From Acholeplasmatales bacterium (GTDB lineage: Bacteria > Bacillota_I > Bacilli_A > Acholeplasmatales > Anaeroplasmataceae), in NCBI GenBank assembly GCA_024690445.1, contig JAILPD010000032.1:1-13575 (forward strand): a stretch of 13,575 nucleotides of DNA, read 5' to 3'. Below the pieces are notes generated by a model. The model worked only from the letters and a program-made list of their open reading frames with translations, was not told where the DNA came from and made no database searches. A program made the position numbers and the translations under genes. Shown here one piece after another: positions 5,822 to 13,157 of this stretch; within the stretch, counting starts at the first letter, position 1, and each line of letters starts with the position of its first letter.

Positions 5822-6550
5822 ATGGTTGCTATCGTTACAGGTGCTTCAAGAGGTATTGGTAAGGCATGTGCTGTTAGACTTGCAAAGGATGGTTATACAG
5901 TAGTTATCAATTATTCTCATAATGAGGCAAAAGCTCAAGAAACATTAGATGAAATTAAAGCATTTGGTGGAAATGGAATTATTTATAAGGCAAATGTATC
6001 AAACCGTGAAGAGGTAAATCAAATGGTTAGAGATGTTGCTAAAGAATTTGGTTCTATTGATGTATTAGTTAATAATGCAGGTGTTGTTAGAGATCAATTC
6101 TTATTAATGATGACTGAAGAAAATTTAAATGAGTGCTTCGACTTAAATGTTAAGGGTTATTTCTATATGGCTCAAGCTGTTGCTTTAAAGATGTTTAAAA
6201 AGAAGAAGGGTGTCATTATTAATATGTCATCAGTAAGTGGTAAATATTCACTTCCTGGTCAAAGTGTATACGGTGCTACTAAGGGTGCTGTAAACCAAAT
6301 GACAGCTACATTAGCTAAGGAATTAGCTCCATATGGAATTAGAGTTAATGCTGTAGCTCCTGGTTTTATTGAAACAGAAATGCTAGACGCAATTCCTGAA
6401 GATAAGAAGGAAGAATACTTAAAGGTTATTCCTCAACATAAGTTAGGGTCTACACAAAATATCGCTGACTTAGTATCTTTCTTAGCTAGCGACCAATCTT
6501 CATATATTACTGGTCAAGTAATTACTATTGATGGAGGATTATCACTATGA
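5822..6550 (+). CDS. fabG: 3-oxoacyl-ACP reductase (FabG)
   Basis: FabG is an NADPH-dependent short-chain dehydrogenase that reduces the 3-ketoacyl-ACP made by the ketosynthase to 3-hydroxyacyl-ACP. Its 242 residues are normal length. TGASRGIG (6-13) binds the cofactor, NNAG (84-87) is structural, and the catalytic set is Asn109, Ser137, Tyr150 and Lys154 (YGATK). The C-terminal ITGQVITIDGG is typical of the family. AGGAGGA (5808-5814) overlaps the ketosynthase stop and sits 7 bases before the ATG. The stop overlaps the next gene in an ATGA junction, so fabG and fabZ are translationally coupled. Confidence 0.95.
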   Translation: MVAIVTGASRGIGKACAVRLAKDGYTVVINYSHNEAKAQETLDEIKAFGGNGIIYKANVSNREEVNQMVRDVAKEFGSIDVLVNNAGVVRDQFLLMMTEENLNECFDLNVKGYFYMAQAVALKMFKKKKGVIINMSSVSGKYSLPGQSVYGATKGAVNQMTATLAKELAPYGIRVNAVAPGFIETEMLDAIPEDKKEEYLKVIPQHKLGSTQNIADLVSFLASDQSSYITGQVITIDGGLSL

Positions 6551-6993
6551 TCTTAATTAATGAGATTAATGAAAAGATTAAGCAACGTCCACCATTCCAA
6601 ATGATTGACCGCGTTACTGAAATTGTTCCAAATGAAAGTGCAGTTGGTATTAAGTGTGTTTCAGTAAATGAACCATATTTTATGGGTCATTTCCCTGGAG
6701 CTCCTATTATGCCAGGTGTATTAATTATTGAAAGCTGTGCTCAGTTATGCTCATTAGTATTTGAGGCTGATGGCACAGATACTGATAATATTTATGTATT
6801 ATTAAAGGTTGATGGCTTTAAGTTCATTAAGGCTGTTATTCCTGGTGATGTATTAAATATTAATGTTACTAAGACTAAGGTTTTAGGTCCTATTACAACA
6901 TTTGATTGTAAGGTTATTGTAGATGGTAATATTTATTCAAAGGGTACTTTATCATTTACAAAGGTTCCAAAGGATACTATTTATACTAGATAA
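6547..6993 (+). CDS. fabZ: 3-hydroxyacyl-ACP dehydratase (FabZ)
   Basis: This is a hot-dog-fold enzyme that removes water from 3-hydroxyacyl-ACP to give trans-2-enoyl-ACP. The hallmark GHFPGAPIMPGVLIIES runs from residue 47 to 63 and carries the catalytic His48 and Glu62. At 148 residues the length is normal for FabZ and shorter than FabA, which also carries a different motif. The ATG overlaps the fabG stop by four bases (ATGA), with GGAGGA (6533-6538) inside fabG. In an ordinary fatty acid cycle an enoyl reductase would act next, but none is recognisable here; the next gene is a flavodoxin-like reductase. If nothing reduces the enoyl product, chains would remain conjugated. Confidence 0.95.
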   Translation: MILINEINEKIKQRPPFQMIDRVTEIVPNESAVGIKCVSVNEPYFMGHFPGAPIMPGVLIIESCAQLCSLVFEADGTDTDNIYVLLKVDGFKFIKAVIPGDVLNINVTKTKVLGPITTFDCKVIVDGNIYSKGTLSFTKVPKDTIYTR

Positions 6994-7005
6994 AAAGGTG
7001 ATTTT

Positions 7006-7749
7006 ATGTGGGATAAGGACAAGAAGAAAAAAGTTCTTGTAATTAACGGAAGCCCAAAACTAAATAAAAGTACAACAATGTCTATTACTAATGCCTTTCT
7101 ACAAGGCTTAAATGAATTTAGTGAATGTGATATAGAAATTATCAATGTTCAAACATTAAATTTTAAGCCATGTACAGGATGCTTATCTTGTTGGGGAAGA
7201 ACAGAAGGAGAATGCATTATCAAAAATGATGATATTAGCATTGTAAAGGAAAAGATATTAAATGCTGATATCATTATTGAAAGCTTTCCACTCTTTTTCT
7301 TTGGTATGCCAGGTATATTAAAGTTATTTACAGATAGATTATTATCTATGATGCTTACATATCGTGGTCATAAACCACCAGAGGGAAATGAATCATTCCA
7401 TGGCTTAAGATATCCAGATACTAATAAGAGATTTGTTGTTATATCAAGCTGTGCTTATACTGAGGTTGATAGAGTATATGATTCAGTTAAAGCTCAATTT
7501 GATTTTATTTGTGGTAAGGGCTGCTATACAGGTATCTTTGTTCCACAAATTAAAACATTAGTAGATATTAAGAACGAGAATAAATTAAATCGATTCTTAA
7601 AAAAATATATTGATGCTGGTCGTAGCTTTGCAGAATTTGGAGAATTAGATGAAGAAGTATTACAATCTTTATCTAAACCACCATTTTCAGAAGGAGCCTA
7701 CAAAATTTTCTTAGATCAGTTTTGGCAGGAGGAAAAAAATGGCAAATAA
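7006..7749 (+). CDS. Flavodoxin-fold NAD(P)H-dependent FMN reductase family protein
   Basis: The 247-residue protein has an N-terminal VLVINGSPKLNKSTT (10-24), the FMN phosphate-binding loop of NADPH-dependent FMN reductases. CTGCLSCW (56-63) and Cys70 form a Cys-rich patch found in a subgroup of this family, and FPLFFFGMPGILKLFTDR (94-111) is the second flavin-binding region. A hydrophilic C-terminal tail of about 50 residues follows. AAAAGGTG (6993-7000) precedes the ATG. It sits between fabZ and ACP 2, in the place where an enoyl reductase would be expected, but it has no similarity that I can see to FabI, FabK, FabL or FabV. It could reduce a pathway intermediate, tailor the product, or supply reduced flavin; its substrate is unknown. 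It overlaps the next gene by 11 bases, so it is a genuine operon member. Confidence 0.87.
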   Translation: MWDKDKKKKVLVINGSPKLNKSTTMSITNAFLQGLNEFSECDIEIINVQTLNFKPCTGCLSCWGRTEGECIIKNDDISIVKEKILNADIIIESFPLFFFGMPGILKLFTDRLLSMMLTYRGHKPPEGNESFHGLRYPDTNKRFVVISSCAYTEVDRVYDSVKAQFDFICGKGCYTGIFVPQIKTLVDIKNENKLNRFLKKYIDAGRSFAEFGELDEEVLQSLSKPPFSEGAYKIFLDQFWQEEKNGK

Positions 7750-7984
7750 AACAGTTAGCTTTGAAGAAATTAAAAAACTAATTATTGAATGTGCAAATGT
7801 AAATACTGAAATAACTCCAGAATCTGTATTAAAAACTGATTTGGGATTTGATAGCATCTACGCTGTTGAAATGATTCTAGAATTAGAAGAACATTTTGGC
7901 ATTAAGATTGAAATAACTGAAATGGATACAATGATGACAGTAGCTGATGTTGTTAGCATTGTTGAAAAGAAATTAAGAGGTTAA
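7739..7984 (+). CDS. Acyl carrier protein 2
   Basis: An 81-residue phosphopantetheine carrier whose DLGFDSIYAVEM (34-45) marks the helix II start, with the modified Ser39. The rest (LELEEHFGIKIEI) is typical of ACPs. DSIY replaces the DSLD of most housekeeping ACPs, and the lysine-containing ends make it less acidic than usual. The start lies inside the end of the FMN reductase gene (11-base overlap) behind a perfect AGGAGG (7727-7732) with 6-base spacing, which predicts strong translation. It is quite different from ACP 1 (3095), so the two may serve different steps, for example starter or tailoring versus elongation. Confidence 0.93.
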   Translation: MANKTVSFEEIKKLIIECANVNTEITPESVLKTDLGFDSIYAVEMILELEEHFGIKIEITEMDTMMTVADVVSIVEKKLRG

Positions 7985-7988
7985 GCTT

Positions 7989-8411
7989 ATGAATTTAGAA
8001 GAAATTGAAAAATTAATGAAGCTTCTAGAAAATTCTTCACTTTCTTATTTAGAGGTTGAAGAAAATGGTTTAAAGATTAAATTAGATAAGAATAGTGGTA
8101 CAAGAGAAACTGTAGTTACTAAGAGTGAAAAAGAAGAAGGTGTAAGTAATTTAGCACCTACCTTAGAAGAAACAGGTAATGCTGTTACTGCGCCACTTGT
8201 TGGTACTTTCCATCAAGCACCTTATAAGGATGCTAAGCCTTTTGTTAGTGTTGGCTCTAAGGTTAAAAAGGGCGACAAGCTTTGTATTATTGAAGCTATG
8301 AAGGTTATGAATGAAATTACATCACCATTTGATGGAGTAGTTAAAGAAATACTTGTTAAGGATAATGATGTAGTTGATTTTGGTAAGAAACTATTTGTAA
8401 TTGGAGATTAA
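7989..8411 (+). CDS. accB: Biotin carboxyl carrier protein of acetyl-CoA carboxylase
   Basis: AccB carries the biotin that shuttles carboxylate between biotin carboxylase and the carboxyltransferase. The N-terminal region (1-35) is the usual helix-strand domain, followed by a charged flexible linker (about 36-65). The biotinyl/lipoyl-type barrel spans 66-139. EAMKVM (102-107) carries the biotinylated Lys105, and the thumb loop precedes it (75-90). Its 140 residues fall in the normal range, with a short linker. It lies 4 bases after the ACP 2 stop with AGAGG at 7976-7980, and 4 bases before accC. The matching biotin ligase is encoded in the same operon. Confidence 0.95.
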   Translation: MNLEEIEKLMKLLENSSLSYLEVEENGLKIKLDKNSGTRETVVTKSEKEEGVSNLAPTLEETGNAVTAPLVGTFHQAPYKDAKPFVSVGSKVKKGDKLCIIEAMKVMNEITSPFDGVVKEILVKDNDVVDFGKKLFVIGD

Positions 8412-8415
8412 TTTT

Positions 8416-9783
8416 ATGTTTAAGAAAATTTTAATTGCAAATCGTGGTGAAATTGCCGTAAGAATTATTAGAGCTTGTAAGGAGCTTGGTATTACTACGG
8501 TTGCAGTATATTCTAAGGCAGATGAGGATGCACTTCATAAGGAATTAGCTAATGAAGCTATTTGTATTGGTGATTCTGCCCCAAAGGATTCTTATTTAAA
8601 TGTAGAAAATATTATAAGTGCCGCTTGTCTTTCAGGATGTGATGCTATTCATCCTGGATTTGGCTTTTTATCTGAAAATCCTCAGTTTGCAAGAATGGTT
8701 GAAAAGTGTGGATTAACATTTATTGGACCTAACCCAGAAACTATGGAAAAGATGGGTAATAAGAGTGAGGCTGTTCAGTTGATGATTGAATCTGGTGTAC
8801 CTGTTGTTCCTGGTTCTCATAAGGCTGTATCACTAGAAGAAGGATTAGCATGTGCTGAGGAAATTGGCTTTCCAGTATTAATTAAGGCATCTGCTGGTGG
8901 AGGCGGAAAGGGTATTCGTCTTGTCGAAGATAAGGATTCCTTTACTTCTTTATATAATGAAGCTAAGGAAGAAGCTTTAAAATTCTTTTCTAATGATGAA
9001 TTATATATTGAAAAATTCATTAAGCATCCTAAGCATATTGAAGTTCAAGTAATGTGTGATAAGCATGGTAATGCTATTCATTTATTTGAAAGAAATTGCT
9101 CACTTCAAAGAAGAAATCAAAAAATGATAGAAGAAGCTCCATGTATTAGTATTTCTGCAGATTTAAAGGCTAAGCTTTATGAATCTGCATTAAAAGCATG
9201 TAAGGCTGCTAAATATGATTCAGTTGGTACTATTGAATTCTTAGTAGACGATTCAGAAAATTATTATTTCATTGAAATGAACACAAGAATTCAGGTTGAG
9301 CACTGTGTTACTGAATCTGTAACTAATGTTGATTTAGTTAAGAATATGATTAAGATTGCCTTTGGTTTACCACTTCAGTATAAGCAATCTGATATTAAAT
9401 TATATGGTCACGCTATTGAATGTCGTATTAATGCTGAAGATTCAGAAAATGATTTTAGACCTAATCCTGGTAAAATCACATTCATTAATACTCCAGGTGG
9501 TATGGGTGTAAGAATTGATTCTGCCGTATATCCTGGTTATACAATTCCACCATATTATGATTCTATGATATTAAAGGTTGTATGCTTCGCTAAGACAAGA
9601 CTTGAATGTATTAGAAAGATGAGACAAGCTTTAGAGGAATTAATAGTTGATGGTGTTAAAACAACTGTTGAATTTAATTATGTCCTATTGCATCATCCTG
9701 ATTTCATATTAGGACATTATGATACTTCATTTATTGAAGGCTTTATAGGAGAGTTAAAGGAAAATGCAAAACTCGTTCAATAA
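8416..9783 (+). CDS. accC: Biotin carboxylase subunit of acetyl-CoA carboxylase
   Basis: AccC uses ATP and bicarbonate to carboxylate the biotin on AccB. The start chosen is ATG 8416, giving MFKKILIANRGEIAVR, the standard AccC opening; an upstream TTG at 8401 in frame would add five residues inside accB and is not needed. The 455 residues hold the N-terminal domain (1-113), the ATP-grasp domain with the GGGGKG lid loop (161-166), and the catalytic EMNTRIQVEH (287-296), equivalent to Glu288, Asn290, Arg292 and Glu296 of the E. coli enzyme. Arg337 in ECRINAED matches the catalytic E. coli Arg338. After VEH the common Pro is Cys297, a minor oddity. The end overlaps accD by 20 bases. Confidence 0.96.
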   Translation: MFKKILIANRGEIAVRIIRACKELGITTVAVYSKADEDALHKELANEAICIGDSAPKDSYLNVENIISAACLSGCDAIHPGFGFLSENPQFARMVEKCGLTFIGPNPETMEKMGNKSEAVQLMIESGVPVVPGSHKAVSLEEGLACAEEIGFPVLIKASAGGGGKGIRLVEDKDSFTSLYNEAKEEALKFFSNDELYIEKFIKHPKHIEVQVMCDKHGNAIHLFERNCSLQRRNQKMIEEAPCISISADLKAKLYESALKACKAAKYDSVGTIEFLVDDSENYYFIEMNTRIQVEHCVTESVTNVDLVKNMIKIAFGLPLQYKQSDIKLYGHAIECRINAEDSENDFRPNPGKITFINTPGGMGVRIDSAVYPGYTIPPYYDSMILKVVCFAKTRLECIRKMRQALEELIVDGVKTTVEFNYVLLHHPDFILGHYDTSFIEGFIGELKENAKLVQ

Positions 9784-10639
9784 AAGAAAAGAAAAAATCC
9801 TAGAATTTAATACTGCGATGGAGGAGCTTAATTTAAGAAAAAGAATTACTGCCTCTATTCCAAAAGAAATTCCTGAGGATTTAATTGTAAAATGCCCAAA
9901 TTGTCAAAGATTTATTATTAAAGATAATTATATTTTAGATCATAAGGTTTGTCCTTATTGTAATCATCATGGAAGATTAACATCTAAAGAAAGAATTATC
10001 GATGTAATGGATTTAGGCTATACTGAGCTTTTTACTAATATAAAAGAAAAATATTTAGATTTCCCTGATTATGTAGAAAAGCTTGAAAAGGCAAAGAAGG
10101 ATTCCGGTGAAGATGAATCTGTAATGTGCGTTGAGGGAAAGATTGATGGTATTAAGTGCCTTGTTGGTGTTATGGATTCATTCTTTATGATGGGTTCTAT
10201 GGGATCTGTATGTGGAGAAAGAATTACTAGATTAATTGAAAAGGCAACAGAAGAAAAATTACCATTAATCTTATTTACAACATCAGGTGGAGCTAGAATG
10301 CAAGAGGGTGTAATTAGCCTATTCCAAATGGCTAAGACTTCAGCGGCTTTAGCTAAATATAGAGAAACTGGTCTTTATATTGCCGTATTAACTGACCCAA
10401 CTACTGGTGGTGTATCTGCCTCATTTGCAAGCTTAGCTGATATTACAATTGCTGAGCCTAATGCCTTAATTGGCTTTGCTGGTAAGAGAGTTATCGAAAG
10501 AACTATTAAAGAAACTCTACCTAAGGAATTCCAAACAGCTGAATTCTTATTAGATAAGGGTTATATTGATATGATTTCTGATAGAAAGGATTTAAAGAAG
10601 ACTTTAGCATTATTACTAAGACTTCATAATTATAGATAA
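9764..10639 (+). CDS. accD: Acetyl-CoA carboxylase carboxyltransferase beta subunit
   Basis: Together with AccA this subunit moves carboxylate from biotin to acetyl-CoA, making malonyl-CoA. The 291 residues begin with a basic tail, then the four-Cys zinc finger typical of AccD (CPNC 44-47 and CPYC 63-66). The crotonase-like core follows, with TSGGARMQEG (173-182) and DPTTGGVSASFA (211-222). The start at 9764 lies within accC, with AGGAGAG at 9747-9753 as the likely ribosome site. The gene ends one base before accA. The zinc finger and separate alpha and beta genes are those of the bacterial heteromeric enzyme. Confidence 0.95.
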   Translation: MQNSFNKRKEKILEFNTAMEELNLRKRITASIPKEIPEDLIVKCPNCQRFIIKDNYILDHKVCPYCNHHGRLTSKERIIDVMDLGYTELFTNIKEKYLDFPDYVEKLEKAKKDSGEDESVMCVEGKIDGIKCLVGVMDSFFMMGSMGSVCGERITRLIEKATEEKLPLILFTTSGGARMQEGVISLFQMAKTSAALAKYRETGLYIAVLTDPTTGGVSASFASLADITIAEPNALIGFAGKRVIERTIKETLPKEFQTAEFLLDKGYIDMISDRKDLKKTLALLLRLHNYR

Positions 10640-10640
10640 T

Positions 10641-11564
10641 ATGATATTAGAAGAAAATGAAAAAAAGATAAGTCTTCTTGAGCAAGAATTATTAGCATGT
10701 GATTCAGCTGATCCTAAGTATAAGGAATTAAAAAAAGAGCTTGAGGTTTTAAAGAATGAAACTTATAGTAATTTAAGTGCTTGGGATAGAGTATTAATCG
10801 CAAGAAGTGAAAAAAGAATTAAGGCTAAGGCTTTAATTGATAAGTTAATTACTGATTTTGTTGAATTACATGGCGATCAATATTTTTCTGATGACCAATC
10901 AATTATCTCAGGTATTGGTTATTTAGGTGATTTACCTGTAACTATACTTGCTCAAGCTAAGGGCGATAATCTAAATGAAAATTTAAAACGTAATTTTGGT
11001 ATGACTTCTCCAGAAGGATTTAGAAAGACTTTAAGACTTGCTAAAGAGGCTGAGAAATTTAAAAGACCAATTATTACTATAGTTGATACATCAGGAGCTT
11101 ACCCTGGTAAGGGAGCTGAAGAGCGTGGTCAAGCACGTGCTATAGCTCAAAATTTATATGAGTTTTCAAAATTAAAAACTCCTGTTGTAGCTATTATTTT
11201 ATCTGAAGGTGGATCTGGTGGTGCTTTAGCATTAACTGTATCTGATTATATCTTCATGTTTGAAAATGCTGTTTATTCAGTATTATCTCCAGAAGGATTT
11301 ACTTCAATTCTATTTAAGGATAAGGTACCTGTAAGTGAAGTAAGTGAGGTTATGAAGCTTACATCACATGATTTAATTAATTATGGTATCGCAGATGAAA
11401 TTATAGAAGAACCCCTTGGTGGTATTAGATATGTTAGTGATTCATTCGCAGAAAGCTTAAAGAATAGATTAATTGCTAAAATTAATGAATTAAATAAGAA
11501 AAGTGAAGAAGAATTATTAAATAATAGATACGAAAAATATAGAAGAATTGGAAGTGGAAATTAA
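10641..11564 (+). CDS. accA: Acetyl-CoA carboxylase carboxyltransferase alpha subunit
   Basis: This is the partner of AccD in the alpha2-beta2 carboxyltransferase. The 307 residues open with a helical Glu/Leu/Lys-rich segment (5-40) typical of AccA. The core has NFGMTSPEGFRK (118-129), VDTSGAYPG (148-156), the oxyanion-hole segment EGGSGGAL (189-196) and YSVLSPEG (212-219). The ATG is one base after the accD stop (TAATATG), and no Shine-Dalgarno sequence is visible before it. Translation probably depends on ribosomes finishing accD, which would keep the two subunits equal. The end overlaps the fabD start by one base (TAATG). Confidence 0.95.
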   Translation: MILEENEKKISLLEQELLACDSADPKYKELKKELEVLKNETYSNLSAWDRVLIARSEKRIKAKALIDKLITDFVELHGDQYFSDDQSIISGIGYLGDLPVTILAQAKGDNLNENLKRNFGMTSPEGFRKTLRLAKEAEKFKRPIITIVDTSGAYPGKGAEERGQARAIAQNLYEFSKLKTPVVAIILSEGGSGGALALTVSDYIFMFENAVYSVLSPEGFTSILFKDKVPVSEVSEVMKLTSHDLINYGIADEIIEEPLGGIRYVSDSFAESLKNRLIAKINELNKKSEEELLNNRYEKYRRIGSGN

Positions 11565-12469
11565 TGAAGCTTGCATTTTTATTTGCTGGACAAGGTGCAC
11601 AAGCAAAAGGAATGGGTAAAGACATTTATGATAATGTACCTCTAGCAAAAGAAATTTATGATAAATATCCTTTAATTAGAGATTTATGCTTTATTGATAA
11701 GGATGATGTTATTAATCAAACTAAATATGCACAGCCTGCTATGCTATTAACAAGCTATGTATTTGCTAAGGTATTAGAATCAAATGGTATTTTACCTGAA
11801 TATGCATGTGGTTTATCATTAGGTGAATATTCAGCACTAGCATTTGCTAATACTTGGGATTTAGATAATGCACTTGATATCATCTCTAATCGTGGTGATA
11901 TTATGCAAAATGCCTTACCTTTAGGTACTACTAAGATGGCTGCGGTAATTGGCTTAGATAGAGAAAAGGTATTAGAAGGTATCAAAACTAGTGAGGGTGT
12001 ATGCGAGGTTGCTAATTATAATTGCCCTGGTCAAATTGTTATTACAGGCGATAATAAGGGTGTTGATTTAGCAATGGAGAATATGAAGAATTTAGGAGCT
12101 TTAAAGGTAGTAGAATTAAATGTATCTGGTGCCTTCCATTCATCATTCTTGACTGATGCATCTAAGAAATTAAGAAAGGTATTAGATAAATATAATCCTA
12201 ATACTCCTAAATATAAGATTATTTATAATGTTTCTGGTAAAGAAGAAACAAGAAATATCAATGATATTTTAGAAAATCAAATTCATTCCTCAGTATATTT
12301 TGAGGATTCAATTCGTTATGCTATGGCAAATGGTGTAGATGCCTTTGTTGAAATAGGACCTGGTAAATCTTTATCTGGTTTTGTTAAGAGAGTAGATAGA
12401 AAGATTCCTTGCTATAACGTAAGTGATTTAGATTCATTAAAACAAACAATAGAAGCATTAAAGGCATAA
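11564..12469 (+). CDS. fabD: Malonyl-CoA:ACP transacylase
   Basis: FabD moves the malonyl group made by acetyl-CoA carboxylase onto ACP, feeding the ketosynthase. The 301 residues show the family's FAGQGAQ (7-13), catalytic Ser85 in GLSLGEYSA (83-91), Arg110 (NRGDIMQ), and catalytic His192 in GAFHS (189-193). The EIGPGKSLSGFVKR near 263-276 is also conserved. The length is normal. The ATG overlaps the accA stop by one base. Both malonyl-CoA synthesis and its transfer are encoded together, upstream of biotin supply genes. Some polyketide loci also carry a dedicated transacylase, so its presence does not by itself settle the product class. Confidence 0.95.
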   Translation: MKLAFLFAGQGAQAKGMGKDIYDNVPLAKEIYDKYPLIRDLCFIDKDDVINQTKYAQPAMLLTSYVFAKVLESNGILPEYACGLSLGEYSALAFANTWDLDNALDIISNRGDIMQNALPLGTTKMAAVIGLDREKVLEGIKTSEGVCEVANYNCPGQIVITGDNKGVDLAMENMKNLGALKVVELNVSGAFHSSFLTDASKKLRKVLDKYNPNTPKYKIIYNVSGKEETRNINDILENQIHSSVYFEDSIRYAMANGVDAFVEIGPGKSLSGFVKRVDRKIPCYNVSDLDSLKQTIEALKA

Positions 12470-12470
12470 T

Positions 12471-13157
12471 ATGATAACTAAGTTAAACTGGAAATTCAAA
12501 ACTAAATATCAATATTATTTAGTTGATACAATTAATTCAACTAATACTTATTTAAAGGATAATTATAATGAATATCCAGATAAGACTATTCTAATTGCTT
12601 TAGAACAAACTGCTGGTCGTGGAAGATATGATAGAGTTTGGAGAAGTGATAAGGATATCATTTTCTCTATTTTATTAAAGAAAAATGGTAATTATGAAAT
12701 TACTACTCCACTTGCAATTTGTATGGCATTAGATTCTTTTGACTTTAATGCTGGTATTAAATGGCCAAATGATATTTATTTAAATGATAAGAAACTTGCT
12801 GGTATTTTAATTGAAGATGTTTTCCAATTAAAGTTTGAAGCATCAATAATTGGAATTGGAATTAATCTTACAGATAAGGAATCTGTAGGTGGCATAGGAT
12901 TAAATATAAATATCGATAGATATGATTTAATTCATGCTATTATGAAAAACTTTGATTCATTAAATAAGCTTACACATGATGAATTAATATCTTTATATAG
13001 AAATAGAAATATTGTTTATAATAGAAAGGTTTATTATAAGGATAAGGTCTATGTAGCTAAAGATATTGATATTGATGGTCATTTAGTATTAGATGATGGA
13101 AAAAAGAAAATCGTTGTATCAAGTGATGAAATTAATATTAAGGAGTCATTATTATGA
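12471..13157 (+). CDS. birA: Biotin--[acetyl-CoA carboxylase] ligase, without DNA-binding domain
   Basis: This ligase activates biotin as biotinyl-AMP and attaches it to the Lys of AccB. The 228 residues contain only the catalytic and small C-terminal domains. STN (23-25) begins the fold, GRGRYDR (49-55) is the biotinyl-AMP loop, KWPND (97-101) and KKLAGILIE (107-115) surround the active site, and GIGINL (128-133) follows. The N-terminal winged helix of dual-function BirA is absent, so it should not act as a biotin-sensing repressor. AAAGG (12460-12464) precedes the ATG, which is one base after the fabD stop. The end overlaps bioY by four bases (ATGA). Confidence 0.93.
   Translation: MITKLNWKFKTKYQYYLVDTINSTNTYLKDNYNEYPDKTILIALEQTAGRGRYDRVWRSDKDIIFSILLKKNGNYEITTPLAICMALDSFDFNAGIKWPNDIYLNDKKLAGILIEDVFQLKFEASIIGIGINLTDKESVGGIGLNINIDRYDLIHAIMKNFDSLNKLTHDELISLYRNRNIVYNRKVYYKDKVYVAKDIDIDGHLVLDDGKKKIVVSSDEINIKESLL

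Noticed and set aside
8401..8415. Upstream TTG start for accC
   Set aside because: It would add five residues overlapping the end of accB; ATG 8416 gives the standard MFKKILIANRGE start and a suitable spacing from TGGAG.
8817..9020. 67-codon - strand frame inside accC
   Set aside because: Antisense shadow of the ATP-grasp region of a fully conserved accC.
11755..11985. 76-codon - strand frame inside fabD
   Set aside because: Antisense shadow of the fabD active-site region without its own signals.
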